Assembly: GCF_036884655.1 (NCBI RefSeq)
Contig: NC_088340.1
Location: 2,681,001-2,745,000, forward strand
Source of the DNA: Musa acuminata AAA Group
Lineage: Eukaryota > Streptophyta > Magnoliopsida > Zingiberales > Musaceae
Direction: 5' to 3'
Length of the DNA: 64,000 nucleotides
In this document: positions 14,299-26,838 of the stretch, piece after piece
How the letters are laid out: the number at the start of each line of letters is the position of its first letter
Position numbering within the stretch: position 1 is the stretch's first letter
The notes under the pieces: generated by a model
What the model saw: only the letters and a program-made list of their open reading frames with translations
Told to the model about the DNA's origin: nothing
Databases searched by the model: none
Translations under genes and position numbers: made by a program

Positions 14299-14980
14299 CG
14301 GCGGACGCGGCTTCCGAGGTCCAGGGACGATGGCTGGGATTCCGTCGGCGGAGTGGCACTACCGTGCGCAACGCCGGGGCGGCGTAGGTGAAGCGATCCG
14401 AAGCGGGGGACTGCGAAGGAAGAGGGGAGGGAACGGAGGTGGGGAGCGAATAGAGGAAGGGAGAGGAGTACGAAATGAGAAGTCATTTACTGCACATGCA
14501 AACATCCATAAAAATAAAAATAAAATCTCAAAATTACCCTCGAAATTTGATTTTTTTTATTTATTTATTTTATTATATTAATAAATAAAATAAAATAATT
14601 AATCTAATTTAATGTCGATAATTAACTCTAAAATAAATATAGAAGCTGAGAATATAGGAGACGAATGCTGATCTTCCATGCCAACATACTGGACATCCCA
14701 ATAGTGTTTAGGGGGATCACGTTGATGTTGACTCGGACTGCTTTTCCTGTTTTAAGAGTCTATAAGTGAAAAGGTAAGCACGAGTATTAAGAGAAGAAAG
14801 AGATCGGCTGGCAATCCGAGCCTTCATTCTTCTTCTCCTCGATGGAGTTCGCACTCAATTTGAAGTCTACATTTGTCTAGAAGGTGGATGCCAGGGAGCT
14901 CTCAACGTAATGTTCATGGTTTGAATTGGTTGCACCTCCGACACCGAACAATCAATCATTCATGCACATGGAGTCGGAGT

Positions 14981-15008
14981 CCATCCATCCATCCATCCAT
15001 CCATCCAT
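14981..15008. repeat. (CCAT)7 microsatellite
   Basis: Seven tandem CCAT units in the spacer between RABB1 and EDC4. Likely polymorphic; no gene context. Confidence 0.9.
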
Positions 15009-15962
15009 CATCTGCAAATAAAATGGATGGTATGGTAAAGCTACTTACGATGAAGCTAATGATGACTGATTCGCCACTTGCGTACTAGTACAAAATAGGA
15101 CAAAAGATGATTATTTTCTGCCGGCATGAGTAAGTATGGCACCAAAAATTCATTTTCCATCCCAACAACTCGCTGTGAGTAGTATCATCGGAGTGAATAG
15201 GAAGCAGCACATTAGTCAGCATCGGCCACTGTCTCGGTCAATGGAGCGGATGTCGTAGGACAGACACTTCGAGGCTGCTGTTATGAAGACAGAGATGGAG
15301 AAGTTTTCATATCGAGGAGAGACATTTGCGCCTTGTCCTCCTCCGGCTGTTGCGTCGAACAACTGTTGTGCACAGGAGCAAACATTAAAGCGGACGCCGG
15401 TCACATCGTTGGGCATTTGTAGCTTGCTCATGTGAGCTTCCTCCTGGCAGTCTTTCTTGTCTCCAACATAGTTAATGGAAATAATTCTAATTTTTGTATG
15501 CTTTTTGGATGGTAGATTTACTTGGGCAAATGGATCATGCAGTCCCAATATTCTTCCTGTGTCTATTTGTCCAAAGTGATCGACCCATGATTTTTCCTAA
15601 AAATGAGTGCTTGACCGACAGACAATCTGTACTGACCAAACCAAAGCCTGACTCGGCATGCTGGTTCGAAAAATGTCAGACTTCACGTCCAGTGATTTTG
15701 ACCGAATCAGATGTTGTGTACATCGTATCATATCATTTGGGTGATGACAAAGGAGAAAAACTTATCCAGCCATGCAAAGTATGTTCAGGTGTAATATGCA
15801 AGAATCTCATCGACTACAACAAATCCAAAGAAATCGAACTCCAAACAATTAAAGGACGTACACGACGCACCAGTTAATGATACAGAAGGATTGTACAACA
15901 TTTACCGTACACCGCATGGACGGACACAGGAAGAAACATTTAATAGCACGAACAACATTATT

Positions 15963-15992
15963 AGGAGGAGGAGGACGAGGAGGAGGAGGAGG
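15963..15992. repeat. GGA-rich trinucleotide repeat beside the RABB1 stop
   Basis: An imperfect GGA array (interrupted by CGA) that begins only a few bases beyond the RABB1 stop codon. In the transcript it would read as a pyrimidine (CCU)n tract at the start of the 3' UTR. Confidence 0.8.
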
Positions 15993-15995
15993 AGA

Positions 15996-19074
<3,079 letters not shown>

Positions 19075-21973
19075 GGTTCACCAGAGCCACAGCCACCCAA
19101 TCCCAAGACCTCCTTCGACAATCGAGAAGAAGAACGAAAGGAACCCTAGAAAACAAATCGAAGCGAAAGCAACAGAGGAGAGACCAGGAGACGATGAATC
19201 GAGTTGGGGGAGGGCGGTGGGCTTCCCTTTCTGGTTTCTAATTATTAGTAATTAAAAAAGGAAAATCTTTTTTTAATTATTAATAATTCAACAAGGGCGG
19301 CGGGTTTGCCTTCGTCATGTACCCACGGGCCTACCTGCCTTGTGAATGGAGGGAGTAGAACATCACGTAGGACCCGGCTGTGGAGCGCGTTTAAGACGTG
19401 TATAGGACTCGAGTACAATTTACATGGGCACGCCCGCTCATGGTTGTTGTAGGGAAGTACGTCACAACTTCCGTCACGACAGCTCTCCCGCAATGGTTAA
19501 TACAATAAAAATCTCATTTTTAAGCCAGAAGAGAAGGAAAGCGAGCGAGGCATAAAAAGATTAAGTGCACTCGTACATAAAAAGGCAGAGTCAGTATCAT
19601 CATCAACGACCAGAGAAAGCGTTCCATCGTAAAATAAAATAGTGCTATCTATTTTCCATTAATGACACTCGTTATCTGTCGGAACTTGCTTAAAGTAGAG
19701 AGAGCGAGCTTGTGCTTTGGAGTTTCCTCAAAATTAGGATATCCATGTGTATTTAATTGAATTTATTTATAATAATAATTATCACAGTAGTAAATAGATG
19801 ATATTATTTAAAGTTTTTTATGGGAGAAATTGTAAATCATGGGATATTGTGAGAGAACCTAAACTTTTAGGATCATATCTTTTTTATTATTAATAACTTA
19901 TGGTATATCAATGATTATTAATAACTTATGATCATATCTTTTTGAAGATGTTGCCAAGAAATTTTTATATTTGGCCAAATGGAGGTGTTAGCTCTAAATT
20001 CATTGAATTATTTGACATCTTACAGGAGGTTGGACTTGTGATATACATATTAGCTTTGCCCTTAGTTTTAATTAGCATATGCGATGTATTACATATATCT
20101 ATGCTTTAGAGGTATATTAGGGATCCATCTCATATCATATATTACCAACCTTAGTAATGATCCATCCGATGCTTTAAAATATGTATTTGAAAAAAAAAAA
20201 AGCATGTTCTAAGAAATAAAATTATACCCTTACGATATGTTAATACCGTTTAGAACAAGAAATAACTTGAGAAAGAAAAAAATATGTGAGAGAATAGTAT
20301 CTTTATCTATTTCTTAACATAAGTTAAATTTGAAAACCAAATTTATTTTAGAAGAAAAGAAATATAATCAAACCTCTCAATTTAAGTATAATTATTTGAT
20401 TATCTTCTTTACTAATAAAATTTATAAAATAGATATTTAATATTCTAAGTTAAGTGATATTATTTTTAATAATAAAGTATACAAAAATATTTAAAAAAAA
20501 TATTTTTAAAAAATATTACTATAGGTTCCCCTATCTTTCATTAAAAAATAAATATTATTTTATATTCTTTCAAGTATTTAAGATGTTATTTTTGGATTAA
20601 AACATATTATAATTATTCATGCTATATATATATTCTAAAATAATTTTCTATTCCATTAATTATTTAAAATGTTATTTCTGGATTAAGATATGTTATAATT
20701 ATTCAAGCTATATGTAATTTCTAAAGTTTTCTTCTATTTTGTTAAGTATTTAAAATTCTGTTTTTGGATTAAGATATGTTATAATTATGCATGTTGCTAG
20801 TTATGATATTTGATTTATATTAGACGTATACAATAATTGATTATAAATATTATTTACTCCTTTATATATATATATATATTTTTTAACTATTATTATTTAT
20901 TATGTTTTAATGATTCAATACTAATGATTAAATGTTTTGATTATAGTTTCATGATGTTATAATCGGATAAAATTAGTTATAGATCGACTCAGCCTGATAT
21001 GATACATGTGCATGATCAGATACAATGAACATGACCAAGTACATTCAACCTAACCTACTGCTATGCAATCTAGTTTATTATCCTTATTTTGATCCGAACA
21101 TGTCTTGAACTAAGTTATATTTAATTAGCTTATGATTTCAAATCGATTTAATTTATTTAATTTAAATTAAACATAGTCTAATCTAAATTTTCTCGATAAT
21201 TCTAAACCGATTAAATGATGATTACATATCAGTTTAGTTAAGTCTTACTTAAATAAGTTCAATTAGATTGATTAAGATAGAATTCAGGTGGCTAAATGAT
21301 ATTATTGGACATTAATAATCTTGAAAAGATTACCGTCGCGTCTTCCTCCTCCAGATTAGCAGAAACCGAAGAATCTTGAGCGACATCTTTTAACTCCCTA
21401 AGAATGAGCCGAGGAACTCGTAGTGGGAGGCCACGACTCGCTCGTGAGCGAGCAGTGAGGCCTCCTCTCAGCTGTGGGCATGCCTTCGAGGTAGACAACA
21501 TAAGACTTAGGAATGAAACGAATAAAAATGGCACGTAAAGATCAGATTTTTCTTCCCTTATCTCGGAGCAAATCCATCAGAAGACGAGATTTCAAGAACA
21601 AAACTCCGTCTTTACGCCTATCTTTTTGACCAAAGCATGGCTTGGAAGCAGGGGAGAGAGAAGAAAGAGCAGGAGGAGGAAAAGAAAACTTGTCCTTCAG
21701 TCCCCATTGCTCATTTCTAATGATCTTTACAGTGGGAGGAGGCTGAGGAGGTACTCTGCGGTCACTGTGGTTTCTCCTCCTGTTTCTTATAGGCGCAGAA
21801 TAGGAGGGCGAGGAAAGCACCCTCTGCAAAAAAAACTAGTGGGAACTTTCTGTTGCCATGTTTTGGAGGGTCACTATGTACTTTGACCGAGACTCCTTCG
21901 TTCCAAGTTCTCACCGGGAACTTGGAACAATCTCTCGAAAGAGCCTTAACGGCGTTTGATCTCTAATCATACG
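19075..21973. other. Gene-free AT-rich spacer
   Basis: About 2.9 kb between the RABB1 start and the LTR element. The first few hundred bases are presumably the RABB1 promoter. From 19700 to 21300 the sequence is very AT-rich and has a three-copy 86-bp repeat. Open frames at 21292-21829 on the minus strand have no family similarity that I recognise. Confidence 0.5.
20575..20832. repeat. Degenerate tandem repeat, about 86 bp x 3
   Basis: Three consecutive copies begin at 20575, 20661 and 20747. Each has TATTTAARATKYT, then TTTNTGGATTAARAYATRTTATAATTAT, then a CATGCT/AAGCT-like word and a T-rich tail. The copies differ by substitutions and small indels, so the duplication is not recent. No coding potential. 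Confidence 0.75.
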
Positions 21974-22589
21974 TGTTAGTGTAAACAATTTTATGTCGTG
22001 GCCTCGGGGCCGACGTGGCTTGGTTCGGGTCCGAATGCGCGGGGATCTTGCGCGGCGTTCCTCGAGATAGCTGGTGTGGCCGGTTACGATGGTCCGGGCG
22101 GGACGTTGCGTGGGGAGTGAAGCTTTTCCGCGGCATTGGGAAGATGCAACCTCGCCCTTGTACCTGCACACAGGTTGGGTCGGAAGCTCAGCCCGACCCC
22201 TCCGACAATCAAGTTAGCTCATGTGGAAGGAGTTTTTTAGTGAAGAAGTGTCCTCCTTTTTATTTAGAACTTTGGGGTATTTATATGTAAATTTAGTGTT
22301 ACCTGATGTGCCTGCTTGCAGGAGCAGGACCGTACCTCTGATGGCGTCTAACATTGTCGTTGGCGTTGCGTGGAGAACCGAACTACCACAAGGTATGGGC
22401 GAGCATCGGTCGTCGTCCTCCTCTCTACCTCGGTCAAGCGCGCGGGTCAGACAACGATGAAGTCGTTGTCTGAGAGCGGGTGACGTCAATGCACGTCGAG
22501 TCGGCATAATTGCCCTCCTCCTCGGGCAGAGTGGCGCCCAGGTGTGGCTGACGTCGTGGCACGTCATGTCGTCATTATTACCCTCATCA
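21974..22589 (-). repeat. LTR, copy 1 (3' LTR in the minus orientation)
   Basis: Begins TGTTAGTG and ends CCCTCATCA on the plus strand, next to the ATACG target duplication. It matches 23267-23879 along its whole length with scattered substitutions. Confidence 0.9.
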
Positions 22590-22761
22590 TATTACCCCCC
22601 CCCCCCGGAAGAAGCTATGCATCGGTCATTGCAATAGGGGGAAGTCCGAGTCATGACTTTGTCCCTTGGTGCTGCAGTAGTCTCAAGCGACAAGAGGTCG
22701 AGCACATCTCGGGCTGGCAGCTCGCGGCGAGGGAGGTGGTCTCGGGGGGCGTGGAGCCGAG

Positions 22762-23048
22762 GAGCACGACGCAGTCGGGCTGACCGCGCAGGTGTGTCTC
22801 GGGGAGCATAGAGCCGAGAAGCACGACGCAGGCGGGATGACCGCGCAGGTGTGTCTCGGGGAGCATGGAGCCGAGGAGCACGACGCAGGCGGGCTGGCCG
22901 CGCAGGTGTGTCTCGGGGAGCATGGAGTCGAGGAGCACGATGCGGGCGGGCAGGCCGCGCAGGTGTGGTCTCGGGCACCATGCGGCCGAGGAGCACGACG
23001 CGGGCGGGCAGGCCGCGCAGGTGTGGTCTCGGGCAACATGTGGCCGAG
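22762..23048. repeat. 57/58-bp minisatellite inside the LTR element
   Basis: Five tandem units begin GAGCACGAYGCRGKCGGG and continue GCGCAGGTGTG. The first three are 57 bp and the last two 58 bp, with partial degenerate units on both sides. 57 bp is a multiple of three, so the first units repeat 19 codons, but the 58-bp units break the frame. Very GC-rich compared with its surroundings. Confidence 0.88.
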
Positions 23049-23105
23049 GAGCACGACGCAGGCGAGGGCATCAGGTAGCGACAAACCCGGGTCGTTGAAC
23101 AGCCG

Positions 23106-23240
23106 CTAGTAGTGCTCCGATGTCGTGGCAGGGCGTTCATCTCGGGGTTCATCATGTAGGGGATGTTCTTCTGGGGTGTTGACCGGATGCGACCCCATGG
23201 CTGCGGGTTCGCCAGAGTGGATCTGCTGATCGCTCGACAT
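23106..23240 (-). pseudogene. Possible residual gag N-terminus in the LTR element
   Basis: A 44-codon minus-strand frame starts at an ATG about 27 bp inside the element from its 5' LTR and reads MSSDQQIHSGEPAAMGSH and onward. It stops at a TAG, after which the sequence would continue RLFNDPG. Position and composition suggest the degraded start of a Ty3-gypsy gag, most of which is deleted. This is inference; the stretch is short. Confidence 0.35.
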
Positions 23241-23266
23241 TCGGGGCCCTCCTTCTAGCGTCAAAA

Positions 23267-23879
23267 TGTTAGTGTAAACAACTTTATGCCATGGCCTCGG
23301 GGCCGACGCGACTTGGTTCGGGTTCGAATGCACGGGGATCTTGCGCGGCGTTCCTCGGGACAGCTGGGGTGGTCGGTTACGATGGTCCGGGCGGGACGTT
23401 GCGTGGGGAGTGAAGCTTTTCCGCGGCGCTGGGAAGATGCAACCTCGCCCTTGTACCTGCACACAGGTCAGGTCGAAAGCTCGGCCCGACCCCTCCGACA
23501 ATCAAGTTAGCTCATGTGGAAGGAGTTTTTTAGTGAAGAAGTGTCCTCCTTTTCATTTAGAACTTTGGGGTATTTATAGGTAAGTTTAGCGTTACCTGAT
23601 GTGCCTGCCTGCAGGAGCAGGACCGTACCTCTGATGGCGTCTGACATTGCCGTTGGCGTTGCGTGGAGAACCGAACTGCCGCAGGATATGGGCGAGCATC
23701 GGTCGTCGTCCTCCTCTTTGCCTCGGTCAAGCGCACGGGTCAGACAACGATGAAGTCGTTGTTTGAGAGCGGGTGACATCAGCGCACGTCGAGTCGACAT
23801 AATTACCCTCCTCCTTGGGCAGAGTGGCACCCAGGTGTCGCTGTCATGGCACGTCATGTCGCCATTATTACCCTCATCA
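23267..23879 (-). repeat. LTR, copy 2 (5' LTR in the minus orientation)
   Basis: Same ends as copy 1 and followed directly by the second ATACG. Small differences from copy 1 (for example AACTTTATGCCATGG versus AATTTTATGTCGTGG) mark mutations since insertion. Confidence 0.9.
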
Positions 23880-24085
23880 ATACGAGTCTCTCTTGACCGC
23901 AAGAACAAGCAATAGAGTTGCAGACTCATAGAGCAAAGACTTGGAAGTGATGGATACAGAGTTTTGCTTGACCTCAGCAATTAATGGACGCATTTCGTGA
24001 TATATAATAGATCCTGTACAGTATTTCCTGGTCGACCGGACGGTATCATCAGGTCAAACTAGCTTGATCTCGGCCATTAATGGTC

Positions 24086-25609
24086 TTACAGTCCTTTCCA
24101 GGCAGCAAGAACCTCCTGAAATATTTCAGCGATGAGTTCCCTATCGGCACTCTGCAGAAAGGCATTGAAGTCTTCAGGGATCTCGTAGATCTTTCCGAAG
24201 CTCACCAGGTATCTCATGCAACTGCTCTTCAGCTTCGGCAAACGGTAGAGGTGGGCAGTTTGGAGCCTCTCCATCACGTTCTTCGTATCAATGTCCTCGA
24301 GGAGGCTCTCATGGCATGCCTCCTTCAGGTCGGAGATATCGTACTTGTCGGCGGCTCGGAGGAGCGCGAGGCGGTGGGTGAGGAACTCGTCGGCCCGGAA
24401 GCTGCCGTAGATGTAGTTGAGGAAGGCCTGGCAAGCCCCGAAGGACATGTCGGATATGTTCACAGTCGAAAGCTCCTTCTCCTTGAGGTCGTGGGAGAAC
24501 ATGCTACGGAAGACGGGGGACCTCGTCGCGAGGACGGCACGGTGTGCTCCGATGCTGCCCTCAGCGGCATTGACCGTGATGTCGGTGTGGATACCGTCGG
24601 CCAGCATCCGGCCAAGAGGGGCGAGTGCAGTGGTCTCTGAATGCTGCTTCACCTCAGAACTGTCCCAAATGGAAGAAGGCTCGCCACCCTGAACTCTCCA
24701 AACCAAAAATAACAGCGAGCAAATCAAAGGCATACACACATACACGGAACAAGGGGAGATGTGCGTGTGCTTACGGATGGAGGTACAATCTTTAGATCAA
24801 GGAACTCGACGTCAATTATGATCCTGCCGGTAAACAAGGTGTCAGTTGCCCAAACAAAGTCGTCGCTGTTCTTCAGCTGCATGTCACAGATTCCTGAAAC
24901 ATCAGAAACACTCGTTATGTTTTTGTTTCATGAAGAACCAGAAACAGTCTTCGATGGGGAAGAAGGCGACCTGGATGGGTGAGAGTCTTGCGGTCGGGAG
25001 CGGAGGGGGAGACGATCTTGATGACGAAGGAGGCAATGGGCGGACGCTCTCTTGTCAGGCTCGAAACCTCAGGGTATAGCTTCACATACAGTTGTTTGTT
25101 CTTCTCCACTGCGAGATACCTTCTCATCGCAATCAACACAAATAACATCCCAAATCAATTTCAGGGAAAAGAACAGAAACTGTAAAGTCTATCTACAGAA
25201 GCATGATTTCTAGTGTGGATAAAGATGAAGATTACGTCTCTGGTTTTCCAGTTTGGAAATACGCAGAACAGAGTCACAGATCATCATCCGAAACCTATCT
25301 CTAATCAACACAAGACTCGAGGACAAATCTGAACATGAAATTAGATAAACCGGACGATTTCAAATCCGAAACTTTCCTTCTTCTCCATTAAAGACAAGAT
25401 CTTTAAGCTTCTAGATCTTCTCGGTCGAAACTAAATCCAGTAAGATTCAGGAGAAAGAAGCAGAGGATGATGAGAGGGGATCTTTAAGACCAGTTCCAGA
25501 GGCCGATCTTGAAGGGGTCGGACTTGCGGTAAGTGCAGGCGGAGAGGGTATCGATCCGCCATTGCGCGAGCCGCGGCGCGGTCTCCACCCGGTATGCCCG
25601 GTTGCTCAT
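24086..25609 (-). CDS. BTB/POZ domain protein, At1g55760-like
   Basis: BTB proteins of this type are expected to be substrate adaptors for CUL3 ubiquitin ligases; the target is unknown. Four exons, minus strand: 25491-25609, 24971-25119, 24775-24893 and 24086-24688, all GT-AG and in phase, total 329 residues, which I recall as the length of the Arabidopsis protein. The N-terminal half (SNRAYRVETAPRLAQWRID ... SDPFKIGLWNWYLAVEKNKQ) is the conserved non-BTB region of this subfamily. The BTB fold spans about 158-260 (HTDITVNAAEGSIGAHRAVL, SPVFRSMFSHDLKEKE, AFLNYIYG), followed by a helical BACK-like tail ending EVLAAWKGL. The start at 25609 is chosen because family members begin at this Met; the frame stays open upstream, but that part looks like 5' UTR. 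Confidence 0.93.
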
Positions 25610-26838
25610 TCCCGCCGACGCTGCCGCCGCGATCGCCGCGGTGACCTCATTGATGCAGTCAAAGATTCCCAGCAGCTCCCCCGCGTTTCCCAGCTTCGCC
25701 CGTCGCACTTCCTCCTCCAGTCCCCTCTCCTCATGTACCACCCAAGAAGAAACAAAGCAGCGTAAGCAAGAGGAGTGGCAGCACCAGCAGAGGGCCGACG
25801 AGGCAAAGTAAGAAGAGGGAGAGCAAGGAAAGGTGCTTCTTTTATTGCCTTCCACTCCACTTCCAAAGTCGAAGCTCTGTCTATATATAAAGAATACAAA
25901 GGAGGAGAGTGATGATTCTGATCATAAATATTATTCTGGTAATTAACGATTAAAATGATTCAACATTTAATGGACTATCGTCCAAATTTCACTCATGAAA
26001 TTGTCAGGATGATGCTCTTGCAACGTCGTCCTTCGGAGAGGACTACATTACAGTAAGATCGGAGATTTCCTCCTGCATCAACAGCAGGATGACAGTCAAC
26101 ATGAAATGTGGTTGGTGTCCTACCCACGGATAACAAAAGTCAAAAGCGAGAACAAGAATCATGAGCACTCCGAGCGTGGTTTCAACATAATCATGTGAGT
26201 CAATGGTGCTTATCTCTCATCTCTTCTCTTCATCTTCCACAATGAAAGATGGCGTCCTTCCCCTCCCTCTATCGAAGCATAAGACAGATGACTACAGTAA
26301 AGTAAAGTAAGGATTCTAATAGCGTTCCGCTGCCGCAAGCAACCGCTGCTACCCAAACCCCCATTAAAGCCGAGGCCTTACGGTGGACACCCACAGCACC
26401 TACTCGTCTCGCAAGCAAGTCAATGTGGAAGAAATGTCTGAATGTTAGGTATAATGGATCAGAATGTTAGCTAGAGAGAGAGACTCTTTCTATTCAGAAA
26501 AAGAGTATATTATTCAGTATTTGTTACAGTACTATCGCTACGTGTTCGATGAATTGTCTGTGATAAATGAGGCCATAGTCGTTTCGGCAAGTGGCAGTCT
26601 CGAGTGAACGACCGGCTTCACACGGTCGAGTCGACGACGACGACGACCGTGACGGCCTTTTGTTTTCTTGAAGTGCCACGTAATGGCAATGTCGTGCCTT
26701 ATCGCACTGGGCTTTCCCGAATCCCATTCAAACCGTTGAGGTGTCCTTAGAGAGGGAAAGGGGACTCACGATATTTTGTGTCATTGGGTCGAACCAAAAA
26801 GAATTCACGTGCTTTGGACATGAGCGTAGTCTTCCACA
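25610..26838. other. Shared divergent promoter region (BTB gene / PPR gene)
   Basis: 1.2 kb between two genes transcribed away from each other, so both promoters should lie here. I see the TATA-like site for the BTB gene and none clear for the PPR gene. No further gene is supported. Confidence 0.5.
25881..25889 (-). promoter_or_regulatory. Possible TATA box of the BTB gene
   Basis: The minus strand reads TTTATATATAG about 270 bp upstream of the BTB gene ATG. That spacing would give a 5' leader of about 240 bases. Motif and position only. Confidence 0.4.

Larger units (their letters stand above)
14299..15995. other. Intergenic: EDC4 promoter and RABB1 3' flank
   Basis: About 1.7 kb. It contains the GC-rich EDC4 5' region, an AT-rich stretch (14545-14640), a (CCAT)n microsatellite, and short open frames with no recognisable protein similarity (for example minus 15216-15548 and plus 15494-15877). 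I see no supported gene. Confidence 0.5.
21974..23879 (-). mobile_element. Non-autonomous LTR retrotransposon, complete with target duplications
   Basis: Two direct repeats of 616 and 613 bp (21974-22589 and 23267-23879) start TGTTAGTGTAAACAA and end CCCTCATCA, that is TG...CA, and are roughly 93% alike by eye. The element is flanked by a perfect 5-bp duplication, ATACG at 21969-21973 and 23880-23884. The internal part is only about 680 bp and has no polymerase, so transposition would need proteins supplied elsewhere. Orientation is inferred as minus: on that strand the leading LTR is followed by TTTTGACGCTAGAAGGAGGG (a possible primer-binding region), and a run of 12 G followed by TAATA lies just before the trailing LTR, like a polypurine tract. 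LTR divergence suggests an insertion that is not very recent. Confidence 0.9.

Noticed and set aside
13807..14391. Long Arg/Gly-rich plus-strand frame
   Set aside because: It is the antisense shadow of the Pro-rich first exon of EDC4; GC-rich exons produce long antisense frames.
15216..15877. Overlapping open frames of 110 and 127 codons (minus 15216-15548, plus 15494-15877)
   Set aside because: No recognisable domain, no splice or promoter context, and they overlap on opposite strands in a spacer; length is within chance for this composition.
21292..21829. Two minus-strand frames (80 and 95 codons) left of the LTR element
   Set aside because: No domain similarity recognised and not part of the element, whose boundaries are set by the LTRs and target duplication.
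22592..23155. Repeated-peptide minus frame of 187 codons (PARPARLRRAPRLHAPRDT-like)
   Set aside because: It is the translation of the GC-rich 57/58-bp minisatellite inside a retroelement and shifts frame at the 58-bp units; not a real repeat protein.
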